A stretch of 17,971 nucleotides of DNA, taken from a bacterium. GTDB lineage: Bacteria; Vulcanimicrobiota; Vulcanimicrobiia; Vulcanimicrobiales; SCRA01. Each line of letters begins with the position of its first letter. Within the stretch, counting starts at the first letter, position 1. Both the position numbers and the translations under genes were made by a program. Under the pieces are notes generated by a model that saw only the letters and a program-made list of their open reading frames with translations, had not been told where the DNA came from and did not search any database. Positions 1 to 6,048 of the stretch are shown in pieces. The stretch lies in NCBI GenBank assembly GCA_004298675.1, contig SCRI01000072.1:1-17971 (forward strand), written 5' to 3'.

Positions 1-53
1 CGCGCCTCGATCGCAAGCGACTTCTTCCGGCCGGGTCTGCGTGCAGTCGGAGA

Positions 54-839
54 TCAACTCGGCTCGGGTCGGAGTCTTGCGATGCGCAACAGGTTGTAGG
101 CAGCACCGATCATCTCCACGCACTGGCGGATCTTCCAGCGAACCGCGTGGCGTGCTCGCCGCAGTCCGCCCACTTTGCCCCAGCCGAAGATCTCGTCAAC
201 CAACTTTCGCTCGCGCTGACTCAACTGATATCGGGTACCACGCTGGCGCAAGCGCATGCGCCAACGAGCCCGCGCTTGCGGCGAACGTAGCCGAATCGCC
301 CCTTTTGCGCAGAGCAACGTGTGGGGTCACCTCTTGGTGCTCGAGTTCGGCCAAGAACACTCCGTCGTCGTAGCCCGCGTCGGCACCCAAGTACGTGTCA
401 CCATCAGCTGGTGGCGCCGGCGCACGCGCTTGACTATCAAGAGGGCGTTGCGGCGCTTGGCCGTCCCGTCGGCTTGATCCACCTCGAAGTCCACGATGAG
501 TCCGTGCCGATTCTCCATCAGCGCGTGGGCGCTGTGGGCAAGCATCGTCGAGCCGCCCTGGCTCTTGCGTGCCAAACGCGCCTGGGGATCGGTCAACGAG
601 CGGTGCCTGGCGTTGCTGCGCCGCTCGCCGCGAAAGTTCACCGAGGGATTGCCGCCATCCCCATTGTCGGAACCGTCGCTGACCTTCTCGTCGGGGCTCT
701 CGATGGGCCGCAGGCGCTTGAAGCTCGTGTAGCTGGCGATCAGCGTACCGTCGACGGTGAAGTACTCGTCCGAGACTAGCTCCTGAACGATGCCTCGGGC
801 CACGATACGCTCGAAGAGCGTGTGGGTGGCTGGCGACAA
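54..839 (-). pseudogene. IS5-family-type DDE transposase remnant, frameshifted and 5'-truncated
   Basis: This is a decayed transposase read on the minus strand. The first frame (839 down to about 400) carries DEYFTVDGTL, a DGGNPSVNFRGERRSN stretch and ALMENRHGL, all typical of the IS5-like family. The reading then moves to another frame, which gives GADAGYDDGVFLAELEHQ and VTPHVA between about 410 and 310. It returns to the first frame near the AAAAGGGG run (minus strand, 299-306) for SQRERKLVDEIFGWGKVGG and AAYNLLRIARL, ending at a TGA at 54-56. No single frame spans the protein, so it cannot make an intact enzyme. The usual N-terminal 60-100 residues are missing: the homology stops where a 16-bp IS-end-like motif (827-842) begins, and the apparent TTG start at 839 lies in that motif. 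No terminal inverted repeats were found. Confidence 0.85.
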
Positions 840-842
840 TTA
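827..842 (+). repeat. Solo 16-bp IS21-type end motif, direct copy of 17791-17806
   Basis: TGGCTGGCGACAATTA here is identical, in the same orientation, to 17791-17806. There it opens the terminal repeat array of an IS21-family element. Only these 16 bases are shared: the sequence then turns to GCGCATTG instead of the repeat TCTTGG. It sits exactly between the truncated IS5-type and IS256-type remnants, so it is probably a scar of an element inserted and mostly lost. Confidence 0.6.
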
Positions 843-852
843 GCGCATTGAC

Positions 853-881
853 TCACCAGAACTGCTATCAATGACTGGTGA
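853..881. repeat. Short inverted repeat, 7-bp arms
   Basis: TCACCAG (853-859) and CTGGTGA (875-881) are perfect inverted repeats with a 15-nt loop. It lies between the IS-end scar and the IS256-type fragment. There is no T-tract, so it does not look like a terminator. Its role is unknown. Confidence 0.3.
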
Positions 882-886
882 TTGCC

Positions 887-1009
887 TCATGCAAAAAACA
901 GATCCAGCACCTGATTGAGCACGGCCTCGATGAGCTTGGCCAGCCCGCCCAGCTGCCCCAGCAGTTCTGGCATCAGCGCGTCGGATAGGGTAAGATCGTA
1001 ATCGGCCAC
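887..1009 (-). pseudogene. IS256-family (mutator-type) transposase, N-terminal fragment
   Basis: A 40-codon reading frame from a GTG (1007-1009) to a TGA (887-889) encodes DYDLTLSDALMPELLGQ followed by GGLAKLIEAVLNQVL. This is the characteristic opening of IS256-family transposases, where an acidic LTLP/LS start precedes ELLPELL and a Gly-Gly-Leu helix. The homology ends after LNQVLD and the frame closes at once (LFFA then stop), while the family protein is about 400 residues. The fragment is therefore a 5' remnant cut off at the scar near 842-886. The sequence upstream of it on the minus strand, to about 1110, is probably the matching IS end (it contains CCCGTAAGATACTGTAAAAG), but I could not confirm the terminal repeat because no second end is present. 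Confidence 0.7.
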
Positions 1010-1071
1010 CGTTTCGTCCCTTCGGTTGGTGATTGTGTTGCTAACATCGATCTTCCGAACCGAAACGGTGG
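1006..1071. repeat. 11-bp inverted repeat around the IS256-fragment start
   Basis: CCACCGTTTCG (1006-1016) is the perfect reverse complement of CGAAACGGTGG (1061-1071), with 44 nt between them. The left arm overlaps the GTG start of the transposase fragment. The right arm can also pair with a nearer partner (see the hairpin at 1066-1084), so two alternative folds are possible. Confidence 0.45.
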
Positions 1072-1084
1072 CTCCTTGCCACCG
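1066..1084 (-). terminator. Possible weak terminator after the accC-accB unit
   Basis: CGGTGGC (1066-1072) and GCCACCG (1078-1084) form a perfect 7-bp stem with a 5-nt loop, beginning about 30 nt beyond the accB stop on the minus strand. On that strand only three T residues follow (GTTTCGG). On the plus strand TTTT follows nearby, but no gene ends there. A terminator function is plausible only because of position. Confidence 0.3.
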
Positions 1085-1115
1085 GCCTTTTACAGTATCT
1101 TACGGGACTCTATCT

Positions 1116-1340
1116 TCACGTCGTCTCGATCGTGACGATCGTATCGCCCTCTTGCACCATGTCAGCCTCATTGACATGGATCTCCTTGACGGTCCCTGGC
1201 GTGGGAGCGGTGACCTGGAGCTCCATCTTCATGGACTCGATGATCACGAGCACGTCATCAGCGTTGACACGGTCACCGATGCTCGATGTAATCTTCCAGA
1301 TCGACCCGGCAATATCGGCCTTCACGGGAACGAGAGCCAT
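1116..1340 (-). CDS. accB: Biotin carboxyl carrier protein, short single-domain form
   Basis: This 74-residue protein is a bare biotinyl domain. It carries the biotinylation motif ESMKM with Lys38 as the acceptor, preceded by the conserved GDRVNADDVLVI and followed by the APTPGTV turn and EGDTIVTIE strand. It would carry CO2 on biotin from the carboxylase (next gene upstream) to a carboxyltransferase. Fatty-acid-synthesis AccB is usually about 150 residues, with a long N-terminal linker that is absent here, so this looks like a dedicated carrier. The start is well supported: the strong ribosome site AGGAGGA (minus strand, 1345-1351) lies 4 nt before ATG. It begins 20 nt after the accC stop and must be co-transcribed with it. 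No accA or accD genes are in the window, so the likely partners are the PxpB/PxpC-like subunits. The symbol reflects family, not a role in fatty acid synthesis. Confidence 0.93.
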   Translation of the reverse strand: MALVPVKADIAGSIWKITSSIGDRVNADDVLVIIESMKMELQVTAPTPGTVKEIHVNEADMVQEGDTIVTIETT

Positions 1341-1360
1341 GGTGTCCTCCTCATGGTCGG

Positions 1361-2707
1361 TCAGATGCTCGCGAGAATACCGTGCGAGTCAATGAAACCA
1401 GTATCGTATTGTCCCGACGCGAAGCTCGGATGTCGAGCTATCGCTAGAAGGACGGGAATATTCGTCTTGATGCCATCAATGCGCGTTTGATTGAGGGCCT
1501 CTATCATTCGCCGAAGCGCATCGGCTCGTGCCTCACCCCAGGCGATGACCTTCGCGAGCATCGGATCGTAGTACGGCGTCACCGTATAGCCGGCCTCGAC
1601 ACCGTGATCGACACGTACATGGTCGAGCTCCGGCCAGGCGATACTTTCAATCGTACCGGGTGAGGGCAAGAGGCGCTTTGGGTCCTCGGCGTAGATCCTG
1701 CATTCGATCGCATGTCCCCGCGCCGCTGGTGCGGCATCGAATGAGAGCGGCTCGCCGGCCGCGACGCGCAACTGCTCCGCAACCAGGTCCAACCCAGTGA
1801 TCATCTCGGTCACCGGATGCTCCACCTGAAGGCGCGTGTTCATCTCCATGAAATAGAACTCACCGTGCTCATCGACAATGAACTCAAGGGTTCCGGCATT
1901 GACGTAATTGATGGCCTCCGCACCGATGACCGCCGCCTCTTCCATGCGCCGGCGTAGTTCCGGCGTGACGGCCGGCGAAAGCGCCTCCTCGATGACCTTT
2001 TGGTGGCGGCGTTGGATCGAGCACTCCCGCTCATGGAGGGCTAAGACGTGGCCACGAGCATCGCCGATGACTTGGATCTCGACGTGCCGCGGGCGCTCGA
2101 TGTACTTCTCGATGTACACCGTATCGTCTCCGAAGTAGCGCTCCGCCACCCGGCGACAACTCTCGAGTGCTCCGGCCAGAGCAATGCTCTGCCGCACGAC
2201 TTGCATCCCGATACCCCCGCCGCCGCCAGACGCCTTGACCAGCACGGGGTAGCCAAGCTCCTCCGCAAGCGCGTGAGCCGCCTGATGGTCATCGCAGGGG
2301 GAGAGCGCGCCCGGGACGATCGGCACGCTCGCCTCGCGCATGAGTTGCCGGGCCCCGAGCTTCGAGCCCATGGCGCGGATAGCCGCCGGCGCGGGGCCGA
2401 TGAAGGTTAGTCCCGCTGCCTCGCATCTCTCCGCAAACTCCGCCTTCTCAGAAAGCATCCCGTACCCCGGATGGATCGCCTCGGCCCTGGAGGCGCGGGC
2501 CGCATCGAGCAGAGCCTCCACGTGCAAGTAGCTCTGCGTGATCGGTCCCGGGCCGAGCCGGTATGCCTCGTCCGCCTCCCTCACATGGGGGGCGTCGATG
2601 TCGGCATCTGAATAAACCGCAACCGAGGCGATCCCGAGCGCGCGAAGCGTCCGCACGACTCTCCGGGCGATCTCCCCGCGGTTCGCGACCAGCACCTTTC
2701 TGAACAC
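1361..2707 (-). CDS. accC: Biotin carboxylase subunit (ATP-grasp)
   Basis: The protein uses ATP and bicarbonate to carboxylate biotin on the carrier protein. In the 448-residue form it starts MFRKVLVANRGEIA, the usual biotin carboxylase opening. HPGYGMLSE lies at about 79-87, and the ATP-grasp glycine loop KASGGGGGIGM at 158-168. HERECSIQRRHQKVIEE is at 224-240, and the catalytic FMEMNTRLQVEHPVTE at 285-300 includes Glu287, Asn289, Arg291 and Glu295. Length matches stand-alone AccC proteins (about 450). The loop has Ile166 where Arg is usual. The frame is open far upstream, but homology begins at the GTG at 2705-2707, which has GGAG six nt before it, so I chose that start. It is divergent from the gntR operon, and accB follows 20 nt downstream. 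With no AccA/AccD nearby, it probably serves the PxpB/PxpC-like carboxyltransferase rather than acetyl-CoA carboxylase. Confidence 0.93.
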   Translation of the reverse strand: MFRKVLVANRGEIARRVVRTLRALGIASVAVYSDADIDAPHVREADEAYRLGPGPITQSYLHVEALLDAARASRAEAIHPGYGMLSEKAEFAERCEAAGLTFIGPAPAAIRAMGSKLGARQLMREASVPIVPGALSPCDDHQAAHALAEELGYPVLVKASGGGGGIGMQVVRQSIALAGALESCRRVAERYFGDDTVYIEKYIERPRHVEIQVIGDARGHVLALHERECSIQRRHQKVIEEALSPAVTPELRRRMEEAAVIGAEAINYVNAGTLEFIVDEHGEFYFMEMNTRLQVEHPVTEMITGLDLVAEQLRVAAGEPLSFDAAPAARGHAIECRIYAEDPKRLLPSPGTIESIAWPELDHVRVDHGVEAGYTVTPYYDPMLAKVIAWGEARADALRRMIEALNQTRIDGIKTNIPVLLAIARHPSFASGQYDTGFIDSHGILASI

Positions 2708-2790
2708 GGAGCGCTCCAGTCCCAGGTTGACAACTCGCGTCACAATATGGTACCAACGAGTTGTGAATGACGTCATACGTATTACACGCG
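2708..2790. promoter_or_regulatory. Divergent accC/gntR control region with palindromes
   Basis: The short stretch between the two divergent units holds several symmetric sites. TGGTACCA (2748-2755) fits the T-GGT-ACC-A form seen in FCD-type GntR operators. ATGACGTCAT (2767-2776) is a perfect 10-bp palindrome, and it lies inside an imperfect 25-bp inverted repeat running from GTG (2763) to CAC (2787). A perfect -35 hexamer TTGACA is at 2727-2732, but the -10 at 18-bp spacing (TACCAA, 2751-2756) is poor. One GntR dimer bound here could control both units. Which palindrome is the operator cannot be decided from sequence. Confidence 0.45.
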
Positions 2791-3572
2791 TTCGCAATGA
2801 TACCTCCAAACTTAGCGACCGTGTGGTCGTTGAGCTCCAGCGGCAGATCTTGTCGGGGGAGCTTCCGTTCGGCGGGCGATTTCCGACCGAGGTGGAGCTC
2901 TGCGAGATGTTCGAGGTGAGCCGTACCGTCATTCGGGACGCCTTGCGGACGCTCACTGCCATTGGCCTCATCGAAGTCCAGCATGGACGTGGGATAAGCG
3001 TGACGCATCCGAACGACAAGTCAGCCGGTGCCGCGCTCGCGATCCTGCTCCTGCGCTCGAACCTCACCGTCGGCGAAGTCCTTGAGGCGCGCGGTCTCGT
3101 CGAAACCGAGATCTGCGCTCTAGCGGCCCGCTACGCCACGACCGAAGACGTGAGCCGGCTAGAGCAGAGGCTCGGGGCCTTCCGGTCGGCCGTTGAGCAA
3201 GGAAACGTTGAACAGGCCTTCGAGGAGCATTTGAGCTTCCACGCCGCACTCTACGACTCCATCCACGTCCCTGCACTGGCCCTCATGCTTCGACCAATGA
3301 TCGAGGTCATTCTCCTGAGCTCGCTTCCCCCCGTGCTCGACGAGCCACGCATGTGGGAGGTCGAGGCGCACAAGCACATTCTCGATGCAGTGCGGTCACG
3401 CGACGAGCAGCGGCTCCGCGCAGCCTTACAAGAGCACTTCCTCGAGATGGAGTCGGAATCGTATCGGGAGTACCGTTCGCAGACGCTCGCGGATTCCGAG
3501 GCCGTTCGGCACCTCATCGCCCGGATTAACGACCACCCTGTACACCACGGGAGAGACAACCTTGTCCATTGA
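2763..3572 (+). CDS. GntR-family transcriptional regulator, FadR/FCD subfamily
   Basis: The N-terminal winged helix-turn-helix runs from LSDRVVVELQRQILSGEL through FPTEVELCEMFEVSRTVI to the wing HGRGISV. An all-helical FCD ligand domain follows, with the family's EHLSFHAALYDSIH and EAHKHILDAVRSRDEQRL segments, whose acidic and His residues usually bind a metal and a carboxylate ligand. As first gene of the operon and divergent from accC, it is the likely local repressor, sensing the substrate or an intermediate; the ligand is inferred only. Start choice: an in-frame TTG at 2727 is possible, but it coincides with a TTGACA box and would leave only 19 nt to the accC start. I therefore prefer the GTG at 2763, although neither has a good ribosome site. 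Its 3' end overlaps the next gene by 11 nt. Confidence 0.85.
   Translation: MNDVIRITRVRNDTSKLSDRVVVELQRQILSGELPFGGRFPTEVELCEMFEVSRTVIRDALRTLTAIGLIEVQHGRGISVTHPNDKSAGAALAILLLRSNLTVGEVLEARGLVETEICALAARYATTEDVSRLEQRLGAFRSAVEQGNVEQAFEEHLSFHAALYDSIHVPALALMLRPMIEVILLSSLPPVLDEPRMWEVEAHKHILDAVRSRDEQRLRAALQEHFLEMESESYREYRSQTLADSEAVRHLIARINDHPVHHGRDNLVH
3549..3555 (+). promoter_or_regulatory. Ribosome-binding site deciding the TTG start of the aminotransferase
   Basis: GGGAGAG ends 6 nt before the TTG at 3562-3564. The reading frame is open far upstream (to 3385), but that part lies inside gntR and has no family similarity. This site therefore fixes the start, and it lies inside the end of gntR, implying translational coupling. 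Confidence 0.65.
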
Positions 3573-4920
3573 CGACTCGTCATCCGCGACTGTGACTTCG
3601 AGAACAGCTCAACTCTTAGATCGGCGCAAGAAGGTAATCCCTCGCGGTGTTGGTCACATGACCAAGATCGTTGCGGATCATGCGGAGGGCTCGTACCTGG
3701 TCGACGTTGACGGAAGGCGCTTCATCGACTTCTCCGGCGGGATCGGAACGCTCAACATTGGTCATCGTCACCCCGCCGTGATGACGCGCATTCAGGAGCA
3801 GCTCGACAAGCTCCACCACGTGGCAATCGGTGTCGCCCTCACGGAGCCATACATCGAGGTCGCAGAGCGTCTCTTGCCTTTGGTTCCGATACCTGGGGAC
3901 AAGAAAGCGATTCTCCTGAACAGCGGTGCCGAGGCGGTCGAAAATGCCATTAAGATCGCTCGCGCCTACACGAAGCGGCGCGGCGTCGTGTGCTTCGAGG
4001 GGGCATTCCACGGGCGCACTCTGATGACCATGACGCTTAGCAGCAAAGCGAATCCGTATAAGACCGGGTTTGGGCCATTCGCTCCGGACGTCTACCGCGT
4101 GCCGTATGCCTACTGCTACCGCTGCTCTCACGCCGACACCCCTGATCGCTGTCCGCTCCACGCGGCGGAGCCTCTGCAGCGCCTCTTCTCCGTCGAAGTC
4201 GATCCTAGCGAGATCGCCGCCGTCATCGTCGAGCCCGTTCAAGGCGAAGGCGGCTTCGTCGTCCCCCCGCCCGAGTTCTTGCGCGCGGTTCAGTCAATTT
4301 GCAGAAGCCACGGCGTGCTGCTGATCGCCGACGAGATTCAGACGGGCTTCGGACGTACCGGCAAGATGTTCGCGTGCGAGTCCGTCGGGATCGAACCAGA
4401 CCTGCTGTGCATCGGGAAGTCGCTTGCCGACGGCTTGCCGCTCAGCGCTGTCGTCGGCCGCGCGGAGGTCATGGACGGCCCCGTTCCCGGCAGCCTTGGT
4501 GGAACGTACACGGGCAATCCCATCTCATGCGCAGCGGCGCTCGGCGTGTTGGATGCCTTCGAGACCGAGGGGATCCTCGACAGCGCTCAGCGCCTCGGCA
4601 ATGCCATTCGGGCGCACTTCAGCGCCCTTCAACAGAAGTATGCTCTCATCGGCGATGTTCGCACCCTTGGTGCCATGGGAGCTATCGAACTCGTCCGCTC
4701 GCGCAAGGGACGCGAGCCGGCGAAAGATGAGACCCAGGCTGTGCTCGAGTACTGCCACGCGCATGGCCTCCTCCTCATCAAAGCAGGTATGTGGGACAAC
4801 GTCATCCGGGTGTTGATGCCGCTGAATATCCCCGACAAGGCGCTCGAGGACGGATTCCAAATCCTCGATAACGCCCTCGCTAACGTTCATCTTCATAACT
4901 CGCATCACGAACGCGTCTAA
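3562..4920 (+). CDS. gabT: 4-aminobutyrate (GABA) aminotransferase, class III PLP enzyme
   Basis: A 452-residue class III aminotransferase that would move the amino group of GABA to 2-oxoglutarate, giving succinate semialdehyde. Visible landmarks are IPRGVGHMTKIVADHAEG near the N-terminus, LNSGAEAVENAIKIAR (cofactor phosphate region), FEGAFHGRT, VEPVQGEGGFVVPP, ADEIQTGFGRTGK with Asp257 for the pyridine nitrogen, the PLP lysine Lys286 in CIGKSLADGLPLS, and the TYTGNPISCAAAL segment. Length is normal for GabT (420-450). The start is a TTG with a good ribosome site inside gntR. An insert with CYRC...C..H (Cys185, Cys188, Cys197, His200) is notable. The gene pairs with the downstream succinate-semialdehyde dehydrogenase gene to form the GABA shunt. 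Related omega-amino acids (5-aminovalerate, beta-alanine) are possible alternative substrates. Confidence 0.88.
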   Translation: MSIDDSSSATVTSRTAQLLDRRKKVIPRGVGHMTKIVADHAEGSYLVDVDGRRFIDFSGGIGTLNIGHRHPAVMTRIQEQLDKLHHVAIGVALTEPYIEVAERLLPLVPIPGDKKAILLNSGAEAVENAIKIARAYTKRRGVVCFEGAFHGRTLMTMTLSSKANPYKTGFGPFAPDVYRVPYAYCYRCSHADTPDRCPLHAAEPLQRLFSVEVDPSEIAAVIVEPVQGEGGFVVPPPEFLRAVQSICRSHGVLLIADEIQTGFGRTGKMFACESVGIEPDLLCIGKSLADGLPLSAVVGRAEVMDGPVPGSLGGTYTGNPISCAAALGVLDAFETEGILDSAQRLGNAIRAHFSALQQKYALIGDVRTLGAMGAIELVRSRKGREPAKDETQAVLEYCHAHGLLLIKAGMWDNVIRVLMPLNIPDKALEDGFQILDNALANVHLHNSHHERV

Positions 4921-4941
4921 CCACGCTAGAGGGGTACTAGG

Positions 4942-6039
4942 ATGTTACGGAGGGTCGTTTCCCTACTCGTAGTCGTTCCTTTCTTGACGGCTATGCTCAT
5001 CGCCACACCATCACCCCGTCCCGCAGCTGCGGCAGATGCTAGTTCCTGGACGTTCCCGGCCGGATTCGTCTATGCGAATGGCGAGACCAAGGACGGCATA
5101 TACCACCCGATTCCCGTCAGTCAGGTCACTAAACACTGGAAAGTCTGCGTGCTCTTTCCTCACATGAAGGACTCGTACTGGCTCGCCGCAGACTACGGCG
5201 TGGTCGCCGAGTCGCAGCGCGATCATCTGGCAATGCAACTATTCCAGGCCGGTGGATACACCAACCTCGCAACCCAACTCAACCAGATGGACGCCTGTAT
5301 CGCGCAGCACTATAACGCGATCGTGCTCGGCGCCATCAGTGCCAAGGGCGTCGCAGCAGAAGTCGACAAAGCAGCCGCTCACGGCATACCGGTCATCGAC
5401 TTCGTCAACGGCGTTGATGACCCCAAAGTTTCCGCTCACGCCCTCGTCAGCTTCTACGATCTCGCGCATACCACCGGAGAGTACATCATCAAGCACTCGA
5501 ACAGCAAGGCCGTCAACGTAGGCTACTTTCCCGGGCCTCAGGGCGCGGGTTGGTCGGACGACGCGGTGCGGGGATTTGACGATGCCATCAAGGACAGCAA
5601 CGTCCATGTTACCGTTACGCGGCGCGGTGACACCGGCGAGAATATCCAGCTGAATCTCATCCAGAATGCCATGCAGGCGTACTCGAACATCAATGCGCTT
5701 GTCGGCGTCGATATCGCCGCACAGGCAGCTGCTGTCGCCGTCCGGAATCTTAGCCTCCAGGGAAAGGTCAAGGTCTACGCCTTCGATATTATTCCGCCGG
5801 TCTACCAAGACATCGTGGATGGCAGCGCGGTCGGGTCGCCGACCGACTTCACGGTGATCCAAGGGCGTATGGCGATCGACTATGCGGTCCGTTTGCTCGA
5901 GCACAAGGCTCTCGAGGGTAATGCGAAGCGCGTCGGTCCGATCCCCAAGATGGTCACGGCTGAGAACATCAAGCAGATTCCCTGGAACGACATGTTCGCT
6001 CCGAAGAACTTCAAGGCCACCTATACCGTCCAACCGTAA
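4942..6039 (+). CDS. TorT-like periplasmic substrate-binding protein of an ABC transporter
   Basis: A 365-residue secreted binding protein. Residues 1 to about 32 are a signal peptide (basic MLRR, hydrophobic core, cleavage after a PAAAA run) with no lipobox cysteine, so it should be soluble in the periplasm. The mature part resembles the periplasmic TorT family: WKVCVLFPHMKDSYWLAADYG, QAGGYTNLATQLNQMDACI, IVLGAIS and GIPVIDFVNGV match that family's type-I binding fold. TorT normally reports TMAO to the TorS sensor kinase, but no sensor is encoded here. The next two genes are RbsA- and RbsC-like, so this protein most likely delivers substrate to them. The context suggests a small amide or lactam as ligand (inference). 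It starts 21 nt after gabT and has a TAGAGGGG-type ribosome site. Confidence 0.85.
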   Translation: MLRRVVSLLVVVPFLTAMLIATPSPRPAAAADASSWTFPAGFVYANGETKDGIYHPIPVSQVTKHWKVCVLFPHMKDSYWLAADYGVVAESQRDHLAMQLFQAGGYTNLATQLNQMDACIAQHYNAIVLGAISAKGVAAEVDKAAAHGIPVIDFVNGVDDPKVSAHALVSFYDLAHTTGEYIIKHSNSKAVNVGYFPGPQGAGWSDDAVRGFDDAIKDSNVHVTVTRRGDTGENIQLNLIQNAMQAYSNINALVGVDIAAQAAAVAVRNLSLQGKVKVYAFDIIPPVYQDIVDGSAVGSPTDFTVIQGRMAIDYAVRLLEHKALEGNAKRVGPIPKMVTAENIKQIPWNDMFAPKNFKATYTVQP

Positions 6040-6048
6040 GGAACTGTA

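Noticed and set aside
2708-3067. Upstream extension of the accC frame to 3067
   Set aside because: The extension is antisense to gntR and lacks similarity; the conserved biotin carboxylase start FRKVLVANRGEIA begins at the GTG at 2707.
3385-3561. Upstream extension of the aminotransferase frame to 3385
   Set aside because: The added residues lie inside gntR, have no homology, and a good ribosome site precedes the TTG at 3562.
4942-6039. Calling the binding protein a TMAO sensor component (TorT proper)
   Set aside because: No TorS/TorR or TorCAD genes are present and the gene is coupled to transporter genes, so a transport role fits better.
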